Shown here piece by piece: positions 20,703 to 30,282 of a stretch of 64,000 nucleotides of DNA. A program made the position numbers and the translations under genes. The stretch is from positions 434,001-498,000 of the forward strand of contig JAAKBF010000221.1 in the NCBI GenBank assembly GCA_012656075.1. The letters run 5' to 3'. This stretch comes from Phytophthora hibernalis. Its lineage: Eukaryota > Oomycota > Peronosporomycetes > Peronosporales > Peronosporaceae. Within the stretch, counting starts at the first letter, position 1; each line of letters opens with the position of its first letter. The notes under the pieces are model-generated. The model saw only the letters and a program-made list of their open reading frames with translations, ran no database searches and was not told the DNA's origin.

Positions 20703-22766
20703 TTAGTAGCTGGTCGCGTTAAAGTGGTCGGCCGTCATGACCTTGGCCCAAGCCGAAGAGAACACGGCCTTGAAGACGCTCTCCTCCGAGGCGTAAAGCT
20801 GCACCGCCTCCTTCAGCTCGGGGGCCGCCAGCAGCGCCAGGTCCGTGTTCAGCATGAACACGTCCTTGCCCTCCGCCTTGTACTCCGCCGCAGACACCTC
20901 CGTCCACGTCTCATTCAGGAGCACCTGGAAGTACTCGTTTGAGAGCGTGACCGAGTTGTTGCTGTACGAGCCGCTGTAGCCCAGCGCCTTCTGCTGCTCC
21001 ACGCTACGCGGACGACCAGCCAGAGCCACCGCCTCGTAGGGAGACACACCCAGGATCCGGATGTTGTCGCGCACGGCGATCAGTGTCGTGTTGTAGTACG
21101 CGCGCGGCGCCAGAATCTCGTCGCCGTTGCCGTTGCCAGCGTCCGTGCGGCCGCCCAGGAAGTCGATGGTCACGTTGCCGGCGTCTTCCAGAGCCACCTG
21201 GCCCGCTAGCACGATCAGGTCGGCCGTCGACAGCGTCGGGTACGACTCCATTATGGGCTCCAGCGCCGAGATGATCTTGTCTACGCCGGCGTTCACCGGC
21301 CAGTCCTTCTGCGGTGAGAAGCGGATCTTGGCGCCGTTGCAGCCGCCCGCGTAGTCCGTGATGCGGAACGTCGACGCGCACTGCCACGCAGCGTGCACGA
21401 ACAGAGCGCCGTTGTATGGCGTGCCGTCGCTGCTCGCGTCACTCGTGAGACCGTCCACCGACTTGGTCAGCAGCGAGCGGATATCCGAGCGCACGGCGTC
21501 GAAGTCCGGCAGACTGGCAGGCGTCGCCGGCAGCGGGTTCTGGAACGGCTGAGCAGGAGGCACGTCGTTGCCACGGCAGCGAGCCACGGGACCCAGGTCG
21601 CGCGACATGAGCTTGTACCACGCGTGCGAGAACTCCTCGTTCAGAGCGGTCAGGTTGGCAGCGAACTCAAGCGAGATGTTGTGGTAGCTCGCGTCGTGCA
21701 GCAGCGCGATGTCGGCCGTCAGCATGCGCACGGGCGGCGTCGTGTCCGGCACGGGGCGCCACTGCACGTGGCCACCGGGGCCGTCGAACTTCTCCCACTC
21801 CAGGCCGGTAAGGCCCTTGAAGTAGCCGTTGCCCCACTGCGTGGGCGTGAACGACCATGCGCCCTCGAAGCCGCTCGAGAAGGTGTTGTTGCCTTTGCCC
21901 TTCTCGGCGCCCTCGCCACAGGTGCCCGCCCACGGGTGCAGCGGGTCCTGCGTCGGATCGGGGCCGGGGCCCGTCAGACACGCGCCGTGCGTCTTGCCGA
22001 AAGCGTGGCCGCCGCCGATCAGCGCCACCGTCTCGCGGTCGTTCATGCCCATGCGCTCGAACGTGTCGCGCACGTCGTGCACCGACAGCGCAGGGTCGGG
22101 CACGCCCATTGGACCCTCCGGGTTCACGTAGATGAGGCCCATGGTGGTGGGGCCCAGCGGCTCCTTGCACTGGCCGTCCACGGCGCACGGCGCCACGCTC
22201 TCCTGCTCGGGCGTCGGGCCCAGCTGCAGACTGCTCGTGCCGTCAGCGTCGTCGCGGCGGCCGCCACAGAAGCCCAGCACGGGGCCACCCATGCTCTCGA
22301 TGGCCACGTCGCCCGACAGCACGATGAGGTCACCCCACGACAGCGCGTCGCCGTACTTGAGCTTGATGGGCTCCAGCAGGTCCAGTGCCTTGTCCAGGTT
22401 GGTGTTGTCCGCCCAGCTTCGCTCCGGGTTGAAGCGGATGCGACCGCCGTCACAGCCACCGCGGCCGTCGGCGCGGCGGTACGAGCCGTTGCAGTGCCAC
22501 GCCAGGCGGATGAAGAGGCCGCCGTAGTGGCCGAAGTCGGCGGGCCAGAAGTCCTGCGAGTCCGTCATCAAGTGCAGCAGGTCCTCCTTCACGAGACCGT
22601 AGTCGATCACATCGCAGCTCTGCGCGGCGTAGAGCTCGCTCGAGATCTGGCGGTCCTGCTGGTGCACGGCGGCGACCGAGTCGTAGCCGAACGGACAGCT
22701 GCCGGCGTTGGCGCCGCTGGACAGGCCGGCGAGCGCGGCAACGAAGGCGGCGAGGCGGACGTTCAT
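20703..22766 (-). CDS. katG: Secreted catalase-peroxidase, copy 1
   Basis: Bifunctional haem catalase-peroxidase, 687 residues, single exon, ATG at 22766. Residues 1-22 (MNVRLAAFVAALAGLSSGAN) are a signal peptide, so it probably acts outside the cell, like secreted fungal KatG2 enzymes. The distal pocket is FIRLAWHCNGSYRRADGRGG (Arg, Trp, His). The adduct Tyr lies in GLIYVNPEGPMGVPDP and the partner Met in ERMGMNDRETVAL; the proximal His is in GGGHAFGKTHG. The C-terminal half repeats the peroxidase fold in degenerate form (HAAWQCASTFRITDYAGGC, LIVLAGQVALEDAG). Slightly shorter than typical bacterial KatG. It removes H2O2, plausibly host or self-generated. A protein identical to copy 2; transcription runs away from the 3.4-kb spacer. 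Confidence 0.95.
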   Translation of the reverse strand: MNVRLAAFVAALAGLSSGANAGSCPFGYDSVAAVHQQDRQISSELYAAQSCDVIDYGLVKEDLLHLMTDSQDFWPADFGHYGGLFIRLAWHCNGSYRRADGRGGCDGGRIRFNPERSWADNTNLDKALDLLEPIKLKYGDALSWGDLIVLSGDVAIESMGGPVLGFCGGRRDDADGTSSLQLGPTPEQESVAPCAVDGQCKEPLGPTTMGLIYVNPEGPMGVPDPALSVHDVRDTFERMGMNDRETVALIGGGHAFGKTHGACLTGPGPDPTQDPLHPWAGTCGEGAEKGKGNNTFSSGFEGAWSFTPTQWGNGYFKGLTGLEWEKFDGPGGHVQWRPVPDTTPPVRMLTADIALLHDASYHNISLEFAANLTALNEEFSHAWYKLMSRDLGPVARCRGNDVPPAQPFQNPLPATPASLPDFDAVRSDIRSLLTKSVDGLTSDASSDGTPYNGALFVHAAWQCASTFRITDYAGGCNGAKIRFSPQKDWPVNAGVDKIISALEPIMESYPTLSTADLIVLAGQVALEDAGNVTIDFLGGRTDAGNGNGDEILAPRAYYNTTLIAVRDNIRILGVSPYEAVALAGRPRSVEQQKALGYSGSYSNNSVTLSNEYFQVLLNETWTEVSAAEYKAEGKDVFMLNTDLALLAAPELKEAVQLYASEESVFKAVFSSAWAKVMTADHFNATSY

Positions 22767-22771
22767 CGTTG

Positions 22772-22790
22772 CGAAGACTTGCGGTCTTCG
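22772..22790 (-). promoter_or_regulatory. 5' UTR stem-loop of katG copy 1
   Basis: In the mRNA sense CGAAGAC-CGCAA-GTCTTCG forms a perfect 7-bp stem with a 5-nt loop, ending 5 nt before the ATG. An identical copy is at 26241-26259. A role in translation is possible but untested. Confidence 0.5.
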
Positions 22791-22799
22791 AGGTGAAAC

Positions 22800-22815
22800 G
22801 AATTGTGAGTGGAGC
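22800..22815 (-). promoter_or_regulatory. Initiator-like element of katG copy 1
   Basis: Minus-strand GCTCCACTCACAATTC, 34 bp upstream of the ATG, partly matches the oomycete initiator GCTCATTYYNCAWTTT. The inverted-repeat arm ends inside it at 22807; on the other side the corresponding sequence is GTCACCACACACAATTC. Confidence 0.4.
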
Positions 22816-23643
22816 CTGGGATCTGTTGAAGTTTGTTGGCGCGTGTGCAGTGGTGCAACCAACCAGGTGTCATCATTATGATGCAGACTAAAATGAGGAG
22901 TCACGTGCTGCTGTGATCGAGAAATCCAGAGCGCCGAAGATAAGTCATGGACCCACGGAACGAAGGACGACTTTCCGGTTTCTTCAACTTTTAATTTGGC
23001 GCGAGTGTCGCTGATTACAAACGCGCGATTCCCACAACCGCGTGCTCGGTTGAAAGAAAATTTACGGCCGAAGAGTGCTGTGGTCATCTGTGAATACCTG
23101 CACGCACGACTACCGGTACCGCACTGCAACTTGTTGGTTGGTAGCCTGCATGCAGACGGCACTGCATTCGCCTGGCGAATCGCCAAGCTCATTGTTCAGC
23201 CTTTCACTAGCCGTTCGTACAGCAAACGACGTGTTTGAGTCGGCATGTCGCGGCTCTGAGTCGGGGTTTCCTGCAACCATAAGTAAGTTCAAGGTGTTGC
23301 TAGCGCGCGGGGAAAATTTGCCATCATTCCAGCGAGCGCAATTGCGCTATCAAGTGACACTAGCCTAAAGTATCCGCTGGTCTTGACGGAGAATCTGTGA
23401 GGATCTGGAGATGATTGATTCCGGAATCGAGTTTCCATTGTTTGGGTCCCGATGGTGCAGCCGTCAAATACTGCCGTCAAAATACTGTATGATACGTTGA
23501 CATGTATATATTTCAGGCACGTCAGGCTCGAAGGCAATCCTTGCTTTGGATTCTTCATAAGCGGTCCTTTTACAATACGGGTTGCTGGAGCTTGCACCCC
23601 TGTCGTTGCGTATTAATAGGAACCACGCTGTTGATGCCATGAG

Positions 23644-23897
23644 CAGGGTTTCCTAAAAATATATGGCAATATCAATAATTGCCCTATTTTACCATACAAT
23701 AATGTATTTCTAGATGTCACTCAATAACCTATTTCAATGGTGCCGGTGGGTGACTTGAGTCATAATACTTCAGTATTTTAACTATAGAACTATATAGTAC
23801 TTCGAAATAGGCATTATGCATTTCAGGGACTCTGTCACAATTATTTATTTCATAAACTGCCTCCCATATTATTGCAATAGTATTTTAGGAAACCCTG
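23644..23897. mobile_element. hAT-type MITE with 8-bp target-site duplication
   Basis: 254 bp. Terminal inverted repeats begin CAGGGTTTCCTAAAA and are inverse at the right end (TTTTAGGAAACCCTG). Both sides are flanked by GCCATGAG (23636-23643 and 23898-23905), an exact 8-bp duplication. The CAGGG terminus plus 8-bp duplication is diagnostic of the hAT superfamily. No coding capacity. Confidence 0.9.
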
Positions 23898-23905
23898 GCC
23901 ATGAG

Positions 23906-24933
23906 CTGGGTTCGGTAGTAGTGCCAATTTTGGATTAGTAGTGCTAATGCTAATACTAACGAGATCTGGAAACGGACCTTAGCATTAGCATTAGTAGTTA
24001 GGCTAGATCGTTAGTATTAGCACTACTAATAGTACTACTAATGCTCTACTAACGCTACTAACGCGCTGCTTTCCTGATACGATGCTTGCTTTCTTCCATT
24101 CCCCAGAGCTCAAGACAATTTTGGCGCAGTATCAGTTGGCGTTGAGCTCACTCATTGTCGGTCCTTCACCACAACGAGCTCGTAGCGAATGATCCTACCG
24201 AAAAGACTCGTTCTTGAAAATCCGTTGAACAGACCCGTCCTAACCAAGTGTGAGCAAGTTTTACAACCGAAGGACATTTATCTTGTCTAAATTCGGCAAA
24301 CCAGATGTACACGTCGATTTGCTGACAAACCTGCTCCACTTTCCAGAAATGAGTGTTTCCCTGTTTCTTTTTTTGCATGCTGAACTTGAGTATGCCTTTG
24401 TCAGGGTACTAACTTCTCCAGTTCAGTCTTTACAGAAGTACCTGTGGACGCATTTTCGGCTATAGAACCTGCGCGTTTGTCGCCTTAATTTTAACGTGAA
24501 GGAGGTACAGCAGAAAAACACTACATGTACAATTTTACCTTTCCGAGAGATCCACGTCCGTTCAGGTGCACAGCTCGTTACTGCATAAGTGGTGCACAGG
24601 ACTCTTGTAAACGCTGCATGGAGATGCACGGCCTCCCAGGAACAAGCCCTCTTGGTACAGCTCATGGATTGATTCGCGTACGAAGGCTAGCGAGGGATAA
24701 GAGAAATGAAAGCGGGAGAACGCATCACATCACCCGCCATGCGCGGCCTTTGAAGATCCTTCAATGGGTATCAGGATAGTAGTACTAATAGCACTACTAA
24801 CGCTCGTTTTTCGACTACTAATTTGATTAGCTGTACTAACGGCTCCACTTGAATTCGTTATCATTATCATTAGAAGTAGTAGTGTTATTAGAACAACTAA
24901 CACTACTAATGAGATCACTACTACCGAACCCTG
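23906..24933. mobile_element. Non-autonomous hAT-like element with subterminal repeats
   Basis: Left end CTGGGTTCGGTAGTAGTG and right end CACTACTACCGAACCCTG are inverse except for the second base. About 150 bp inside each end is packed with GTAGTGCTAATA / ACTACTAA-type words in both orientations, typical of transposase-binding subterminal repeats. Flanks GCCATGAG and ATCGTGAG agree at 5 of 8 positions, so any target duplication is old. The inner 700 bp has no recognisable transposase. Confidence 0.65.
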
Positions 24934-25074
24934 ATCGTGAGGGCTGCGACCAGGGTTTGATTTTGGAGGGTACGGTACACTGTACTTTTGAAGTACCCGA
25001 CTCGAACCCCTGAATGGACCAACAGTATTGTTGCGGCCTGCGAGGAGGACACGATTATTTTTTATTTAAAAATT

Positions 25075-25194
25075 AGATGTATTAAAATACATCTACAATG
25101 CTTTTAAAAAGCATTGTAGGAAAAAAGTTGAAAATTACATTTTAGCAACCACGTATTTTAATACGTCACGTAAGTGGGATTGGTTGCTAAAATG
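25075..25194. repeat. Cluster of consecutive hairpins
   Basis: Four palindromes in 120 bp: 25075-25094 (9-bp arms), 25093-25119 (13-bp arms CTACAATGCTTTT / AAAAGCATTGTAG), 25138-25151 with 25181-25194 (14-bp arms CATTTTAGCAACCA), and within the last loop 25151-25166 (ACGTATT / AATACGT). Possibly a small foldback element or several nested ones. Confidence 0.7.
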
Positions 25195-25488
25195 CTTAAA
25201 TATTTTAATATTATAACTGCCAGCTATCGGAATCCGATTCGGATAGGTTTTGTCGAAGAAAAGCAAGGCATGGGACGCTGTAGATGAACTGAACCAAGGT
25301 GAGGATACGATACCGGTACCGGTACATGTAGAGCAGTGGGGCCCATATCGGAAACCTACAGCACTCGTCGAGCTGTTGTGCAACCGAATGAAGATCGGTT
25401 GCCCTCCATGCCATCGTCGTCCCCGAGCCCGTCACCTGCCGAGCGAACTCTTGATTCGTCCGGTGTGATTGCCAACGAGGTACATGTA

Positions 25489-25630
25489 CAGTGGTGCACC
25501 TCGTTTTCGGCATATCCGAATCGAAAGCACATTTTTCTCACAAGTTTTTTAGACTTGATTTTTCTCAATTTGCGATATATTATCCTGGGTTATAAGTTTA
25601 TAGCGGTGCCGAAAACGAGGTGCACCACTG
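25489..25630. mobile_element. Tc1/mariner-like MITE (142 bp)
   Basis: Perfect 24-bp terminal inverted repeats: CAGTGGTGCACCTCGTTTTC plus GGCA at 25489-25512 and the inverse at 25607-25630. TA dinucleotides at 25487-25488 and 25631-25632 fit a TA target duplication, and the CAGT terminus fits Tc1/mariner. The perfect ends suggest a young insertion. Confidence 0.85.
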
Positions 25631-26240
25631 TACTGTTATTACTTCGAGGTAACATATCTTAACATATTAAAATAAGGTACACTAGTGTACTCATTTGAAA
25701 CTCACAGCAACAGGTGACTCGATTTTGAAGGCGACTTACCGGTACTAATGTACCGTAGTGTTTATCAAGTACATGTATCACGAAATGAGCAAGACCGCTG
25801 TGCCCTTGGGGGCTCAGCCGTACCTGCTAAACTGCACCAGCATCCCGTTAAAACAATTCACGAATCCCGGCTTGGTATTGTCTTCGTCGGCGTGCATGTA
25901 AAAACCTTCCCAAGACTTGGTGTTAGAATTCGTGTACAGTACTGAACCAGTAGAAAACATTGGCACAATTCCGTTGGTGCATGTCGTTATCCTGGGATTG
26001 ACTCCGCTTTTTGGGTTTAACTCTCTTCGAATCCTCGATTCCCATCCTGAAATGCTTTCCAGCCTTTGCGCTTCAATGCCCCGATCGAAAGCCGTTGTCC
26101 GACCACCCGGTTTCGTTGATTTTGGTCTGTCCTACCAAATGAGCCCCGCACCTCATCCACGGCCTGGAGCTCCAGACTGACGCCGATCTATACCGGTATC
26201 GATTAAAGGCGGCCGTCACCACACACAATTCGTTTCACCT

Positions 26241-26259
26241 CGAAGACCGCAAGTCTTCG
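26241..26259 (+). promoter_or_regulatory. 5' UTR stem-loop of katG copy 2
   Basis: CGAAGAC-CGCAA-GTCTTCG, 7-bp stem and 5-nt loop, ending 5 nt before the ATG at 26265; identical to the hairpin of copy 1. Confidence 0.5.
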
Positions 26260-26264
26260 CAACG

Positions 26265-28328
26265 ATGAACGTCCGCCTCGCCGCCTTCGTTGCCGCGCTC
26301 GCCGGCCTGTCCAGCGGCGCCAACGCCGGCAGCTGTCCGTTCGGCTACGACTCGGTCGCCGCCGTGCACCAGCAGGACCGCCAGATCTCGAGCGAGCTCT
26401 ACGCCGCGCAGAGCTGCGATGTGATCGACTACGGTCTCGTGAAGGAGGACCTGCTGCACTTGATGACGGACTCGCAGGACTTCTGGCCCGCCGACTTCGG
26501 CCACTACGGCGGCCTCTTCATCCGCCTGGCGTGGCACTGCAACGGCTCGTACCGCCGCGCCGACGGCCGCGGTGGCTGTGACGGCGGTCGCATCCGCTTC
26601 AACCCGGAGCGAAGCTGGGCGGACAACACCAACCTGGACAAGGCACTGGACCTGCTGGAGCCCATCAAGCTCAAGTACGGCGACGCGCTGTCGTGGGGTG
26701 ACCTCATCGTGCTGTCGGGCGACGTGGCCATCGAGAGCATGGGTGGCCCCGTGCTGGGCTTCTGTGGCGGCCGCCGCGACGACGCTGACGGCACGAGCAG
26801 TCTGCAGCTGGGCCCGACGCCCGAGCAGGAGAGCGTGGCGCCGTGCGCCGTGGACGGCCAGTGCAAGGAGCCGCTGGGCCCCACCACCATGGGCCTCATC
26901 TACGTGAACCCGGAGGGTCCAATGGGCGTGCCCGACCCTGCGCTGTCGGTGCACGACGTGCGCGACACGTTCGAGCGCATGGGCATGAACGACCGCGAGA
27001 CGGTGGCGCTGATCGGCGGCGGCCACGCTTTCGGCAAGACGCACGGCGCGTGTCTGACGGGCCCCGGCCCCGATCCGACGCAGGACCCGCTGCACCCGTG
27101 GGCGGGCACCTGTGGCGAGGGCGCCGAGAAGGGCAAAGGCAACAACACCTTCTCGAGCGGCTTCGAGGGCGCATGGTCGTTCACGCCCACGCAGTGGGGC
27201 AACGGCTACTTCAAGGGCCTTACCGGCCTGGAGTGGGAGAAGTTCGACGGCCCCGGTGGCCACGTGCAGTGGCGCCCCGTGCCGGACACGACGCCGCCCG
27301 TGCGCATGCTGACGGCCGACATCGCGCTGCTGCACGACGCGAGCTACCACAACATCTCGCTTGAGTTCGCTGCCAACCTGACCGCTCTGAACGAGGAGTT
27401 CTCGCACGCGTGGTACAAGCTCATGTCGCGCGACCTGGGTCCCGTGGCTCGCTGCCGTGGCAACGACGTGCCTCCTGCTCAGCCGTTCCAGAACCCGCTG
27501 CCGGCGACGCCTGCCAGTCTGCCGGACTTCGACGCCGTGCGCTCGGATATCCGCTCGCTGCTGACCAAGTCGGTGGACGGTCTCACGAGTGACGCGAGCA
27601 GCGACGGCACGCCATACAACGGCGCTCTGTTCGTGCACGCTGCGTGGCAGTGCGCGTCGACGTTCCGCATCACGGACTACGCGGGCGGCTGCAACGGCGC
27701 CAAGATCCGCTTCTCACCGCAGAAGGACTGGCCGGTGAACGCCGGCGTAGACAAGATCATCTCGGCGCTGGAGCCCATAATGGAGTCGTACCCGACGCTG
27801 TCGACGGCCGACCTGATCGTGCTAGCGGGCCAGGTGGCTCTGGAAGACGCCGGCAACGTGACCATCGACTTCCTGGGCGGCCGCACGGACGCTGGCAACG
27901 GCAACGGCGACGAGATTCTGGCGCCGCGCGCGTACTACAACACGACACTGATCGCCGTGCGCGACAACATCCGGATCCTGGGTGTGTCTCCCTACGAGGC
28001 GGTGGCTCTGGCTGGTCGTCCGCGTAGCGTGGAGCAGCAGAAGGCGCTGGGCTACAGCGGCTCGTACAGCAACAACTCGGTCACGCTCTCAAACGAGTAC
28101 TTCCAGGTGCTCCTGAATGAGACGTGGACGGAGGTGTCTGCGGCGGAGTACAAGGCGGAGGGCAAGGACGTGTTCATGCTGAACACGGACCTGGCGCTGC
28201 TGGCGGCCCCCGAGCTGAAGGAGGCGGTGCAGCTTTACGCCTCGGAGGAGAGCGTCTTCAAGGCCGTGTTCTCTTCGGCTTGGGCCAAGGTCATGACGGC
28301 CGACCACTTTAACGCGACCAGCTACTAA
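26265..28328 (+). CDS. katG: Secreted catalase-peroxidase, copy 2
   Basis: Protein identical to copy 1 (687 residues, signal peptide, distal AWH, proximal GGHAFGKTHG) and likewise intronless. It is read rightward, so the two genes are divergent around the spacer. Identity starts only about 41 bp upstream of the ATG; beyond that the promoter DNA differs (TACCGGTATCGATTAAAGGC versus copy 1). Equal proteins with unlike promoters could give different expression of the same extracellular peroxidase (inference). Codon use is GC-rich like the neighbouring GST genes, so nothing here points to foreign base composition, although KatG genes in eukaryotes are generally regarded as ancient acquisitions from bacteria. 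Confidence 0.95.
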   Translation: MNVRLAAFVAALAGLSSGANAGSCPFGYDSVAAVHQQDRQISSELYAAQSCDVIDYGLVKEDLLHLMTDSQDFWPADFGHYGGLFIRLAWHCNGSYRRADGRGGCDGGRIRFNPERSWADNTNLDKALDLLEPIKLKYGDALSWGDLIVLSGDVAIESMGGPVLGFCGGRRDDADGTSSLQLGPTPEQESVAPCAVDGQCKEPLGPTTMGLIYVNPEGPMGVPDPALSVHDVRDTFERMGMNDRETVALIGGGHAFGKTHGACLTGPGPDPTQDPLHPWAGTCGEGAEKGKGNNTFSSGFEGAWSFTPTQWGNGYFKGLTGLEWEKFDGPGGHVQWRPVPDTTPPVRMLTADIALLHDASYHNISLEFAANLTALNEEFSHAWYKLMSRDLGPVARCRGNDVPPAQPFQNPLPATPASLPDFDAVRSDIRSLLTKSVDGLTSDASSDGTPYNGALFVHAAWQCASTFRITDYAGGCNGAKIRFSPQKDWPVNAGVDKIISALEPIMESYPTLSTADLIVLAGQVALEDAGNVTIDFLGGRTDAGNGNGDEILAPRAYYNTTLIAVRDNIRILGVSPYEAVALAGRPRSVEQQKALGYSGSYSNNSVTLSNEYFQVLLNETWTEVSAAEYKAEGKDVFMLNTDLALLAAPELKEAVQLYASEESVFKAVFSSAWAKVMTADHFNATSY

Positions 28329-28463
28329 GCGAACGTCGCGTACTTTGTAGTCGATGAGGAGTTGCTGCTGCACACCGTAGTGCAAACGCGGTAGATTAAT
28401 AAATCAATGTTGTACGATCAACTTGCCTCCACAATGAACTTGTTTTTCGGGTGATTCATATTC

Positions 28464-29502
28464 GATTGATAGTCATTTGATTTTGGATGATTGAATATTC
28501 GTATTGCTTTCAGAATCGAATATGAATATGAATATTTATATTCATTCGTTTCAGCTCGCTTGAATGAATATTAATATTTGAACGTATTAATACCCGTATT
28601 CAATCGTACTTAGTGCGTTTCAGGTGATATGTTAAGATGGCTACATCGAAGTACGAGTACGTTGTTTGTCTGTAAGAACCCGCCATTTATTGATACTTCG
28701 GCGGTGACAATACAATGTATTCTAGTGTTTTAAAAGTCATAGGTTTAGTCTGATCTAGCCTAAATTCGGTATGCCGTTCTTGCCATATATACGCTGCTGG
28801 TTGTTTCGGAGGAGCTAAATCCATCCTCATCCTGCTGACAACTGTAACTATATGAGTAGCTGCGTTGGGTAGTTGTACCTAAAAGAGTTTCGTGATCGAT
28901 TCCTCTTGTCTTTGATTCTGAGTTCGTTTACCGTGTGGCCCAGTTTTCATTGCAAAAGTTGTTCAAACAAAGCAAGAAATGAAAGCAGCACCCGAGTGAA
29001 AAACGTTCGTTTACCGTTTGGCGCAGTTTTTACTGCAAAAGTTGTTCAAACAAAGCAAAAATGAAAGCACCACCCATGCATTACTGAGGGGAATAACGAT
29101 AAGATACAAAACCTTACTTAGCCGATAGTCGCACGTCATTTCGAACATCATTGCTGCTTCGACGCACTCCTCCATGACATCGAGCTCTGGGACTCGAGCA
29201 CATTTCATCGCTGCGGCTTCTTCTTCTAAAATAAGTGGAAGCAGCAGCGGAAACGAGACCAATGGGCAGGAAACCATAAAGTAAACGTTGCTTGAGGCTT
29301 GAGGCCTGAAACGTGCAGTTTGTGTTTGTTTTTGACAAGATTCATTTGTATTCAAATGTAGTAATACAGTATGACCTCCGCCTGTCGACCTCATTCGAGA
29401 TATTATATTAATTTGGGCAAACCAGATCAAATATGAATATTAATATTCATTCGAATATTCGAACATATTCGAACATATTAATATACCATTTGACTATCAA
29501 TC
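28464..29502. repeat. AT-rich transposon-like segment (right arm)
   Basis: Inverted copy of 19528-20567, with GATTGATAGTCA ends now at 28464-28475 and 29491-29502 and the same subterminal AT words. The only difference noted is a T/A run one base shorter near 29060. Confidence 0.45.
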
Positions 29503-29524
29503 CCTGCCGCATTCCTTACCACCT

Positions 29525-29865
29525 CATTGCTGGGATTTCTGCGCGGGACGCACAGCAATATTGGGGACAGCCTTGACGTTTGAGACCACTGCGGCCAGCT
29601 TACGAAATGCCTCGAAGTTGATCTCATTCTCCACAAAATCCCAACACATGACGATTGATACACGGGCCGTGTAACACGACAGCTTGTGAGTTTGCCTTCA
29701 ACAACAGTTTACCTCGCCGAACACTTCCTGCTTCTGGGTTCCGGCGTCAAGATCACCGAGCATCTCCACCATTCCCAACGACCTGGAGAACACATCATCA
29801 CAACGTGCGAGGGTGCCTGCATAGCGAGCGGTAGCAAGACTCAGTGAGAAGACCACGCCGTCGAC
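29525..29865 (-). pseudogene. GST relic (right arm)
   Basis: Inverted copy of the relic at 19166-19506, with the same VLEVDGVV and KLAAVVSNVKAVP remnants and the same missing parts. Confidence 0.7.
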
Positions 29866-30282
29866 TTCAAGCACTTTGATAAGTCATTCACCACGGCCCT
29901 CGATATCAAAGTACATACAGTGTATGTACAAGCTCGTGTGCATCATACACACGAGCTTGAGGCGGAGCCATGGAGGTGGCCTCAAAGATAAGAGCTCTGG
30001 CAATGCGGGCACGAAGGACTTGGCCACGAGTCGTGTAATCCCCTTGTTTACTCAGTGAGAGCTGGCACGACTAGCAAAAGGATGCTTCGATACAACACCG
30101 GCAAGGTCACCGGTACCGGTGGTGTCACCACTGGTGGCTCCTCACCACCGGCATGTTAATACCGCACGTGAAGCACAGTGCGTGGTTTGGCGTCCACAAG
30201 CTGCAGCAGTTACAAGGGAATGAAAGGTTAAAAGGTTAAACGATCGTGTTGCACTTTAGCTGCCCGATCCTGAACGCATAAT

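Larger units (their letters stand above)
18526..22807. repeat. Left arm of 4.28-kb inverted repeat
   Basis: Positions x in this arm correspond to 49031-x (or 49030-x between the two indels) in 26224-30505. Arms are reverse complements over 4282 bp, including noncoding AT-rich DNA. Differences I found: one base near 18540, a G/A near 18591 (Arg/Lys in the GST), and a T6/T5 run at about 19969. The KatG protein is identical in both arms. Contents from left: 3' part of a GST, GST relic, AT-rich transposon-like segment, KatG (-). Confidence 0.95.
22808..26223. other. Unique spacer of the inverted repeat, transposon-rich
   Basis: About 3.4 kb with no supported host gene. From left to right: katG copy 1 upstream region (22808 to about 23300, with TTTGGCGCG near 22995 and TACCGGTA at 23111), hAT MITE 23644-23897, hAT-like element 23906-24933, hairpin cluster 25075-25194, mariner-like MITE 25489-25630, then katG copy 2 upstream region with TACCGGTA at 25737 and 26191. 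Short frames such as 25917-26180 lack known domains. Confidence 0.7.

Noticed and set aside
21393..22796. 467-codon plus-strand open frame antisense to katG copy 1 (and the same at 26235-27638 on the minus strand)
   Set aside because: It is the reverse-strand shadow of a GC-rich, third-position-biased gene. The composition is extreme (Arg/Val/Ala/His) with no domain, while the KatG strand is fully conserved.
23924..24060. CRISPR-like repeat array
   Set aside because: The repeated GTAGTGCTAATA words are short, irregular, in both orientations and without constant spacers. They are transposon subterminal repeats in a eukaryotic genome.
24951..25014. Possible further 64-bp CAGGG...CCCTG hAT element
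   Set aside because: The match is limited to the outer few bases and there is no 8-bp flank duplication.
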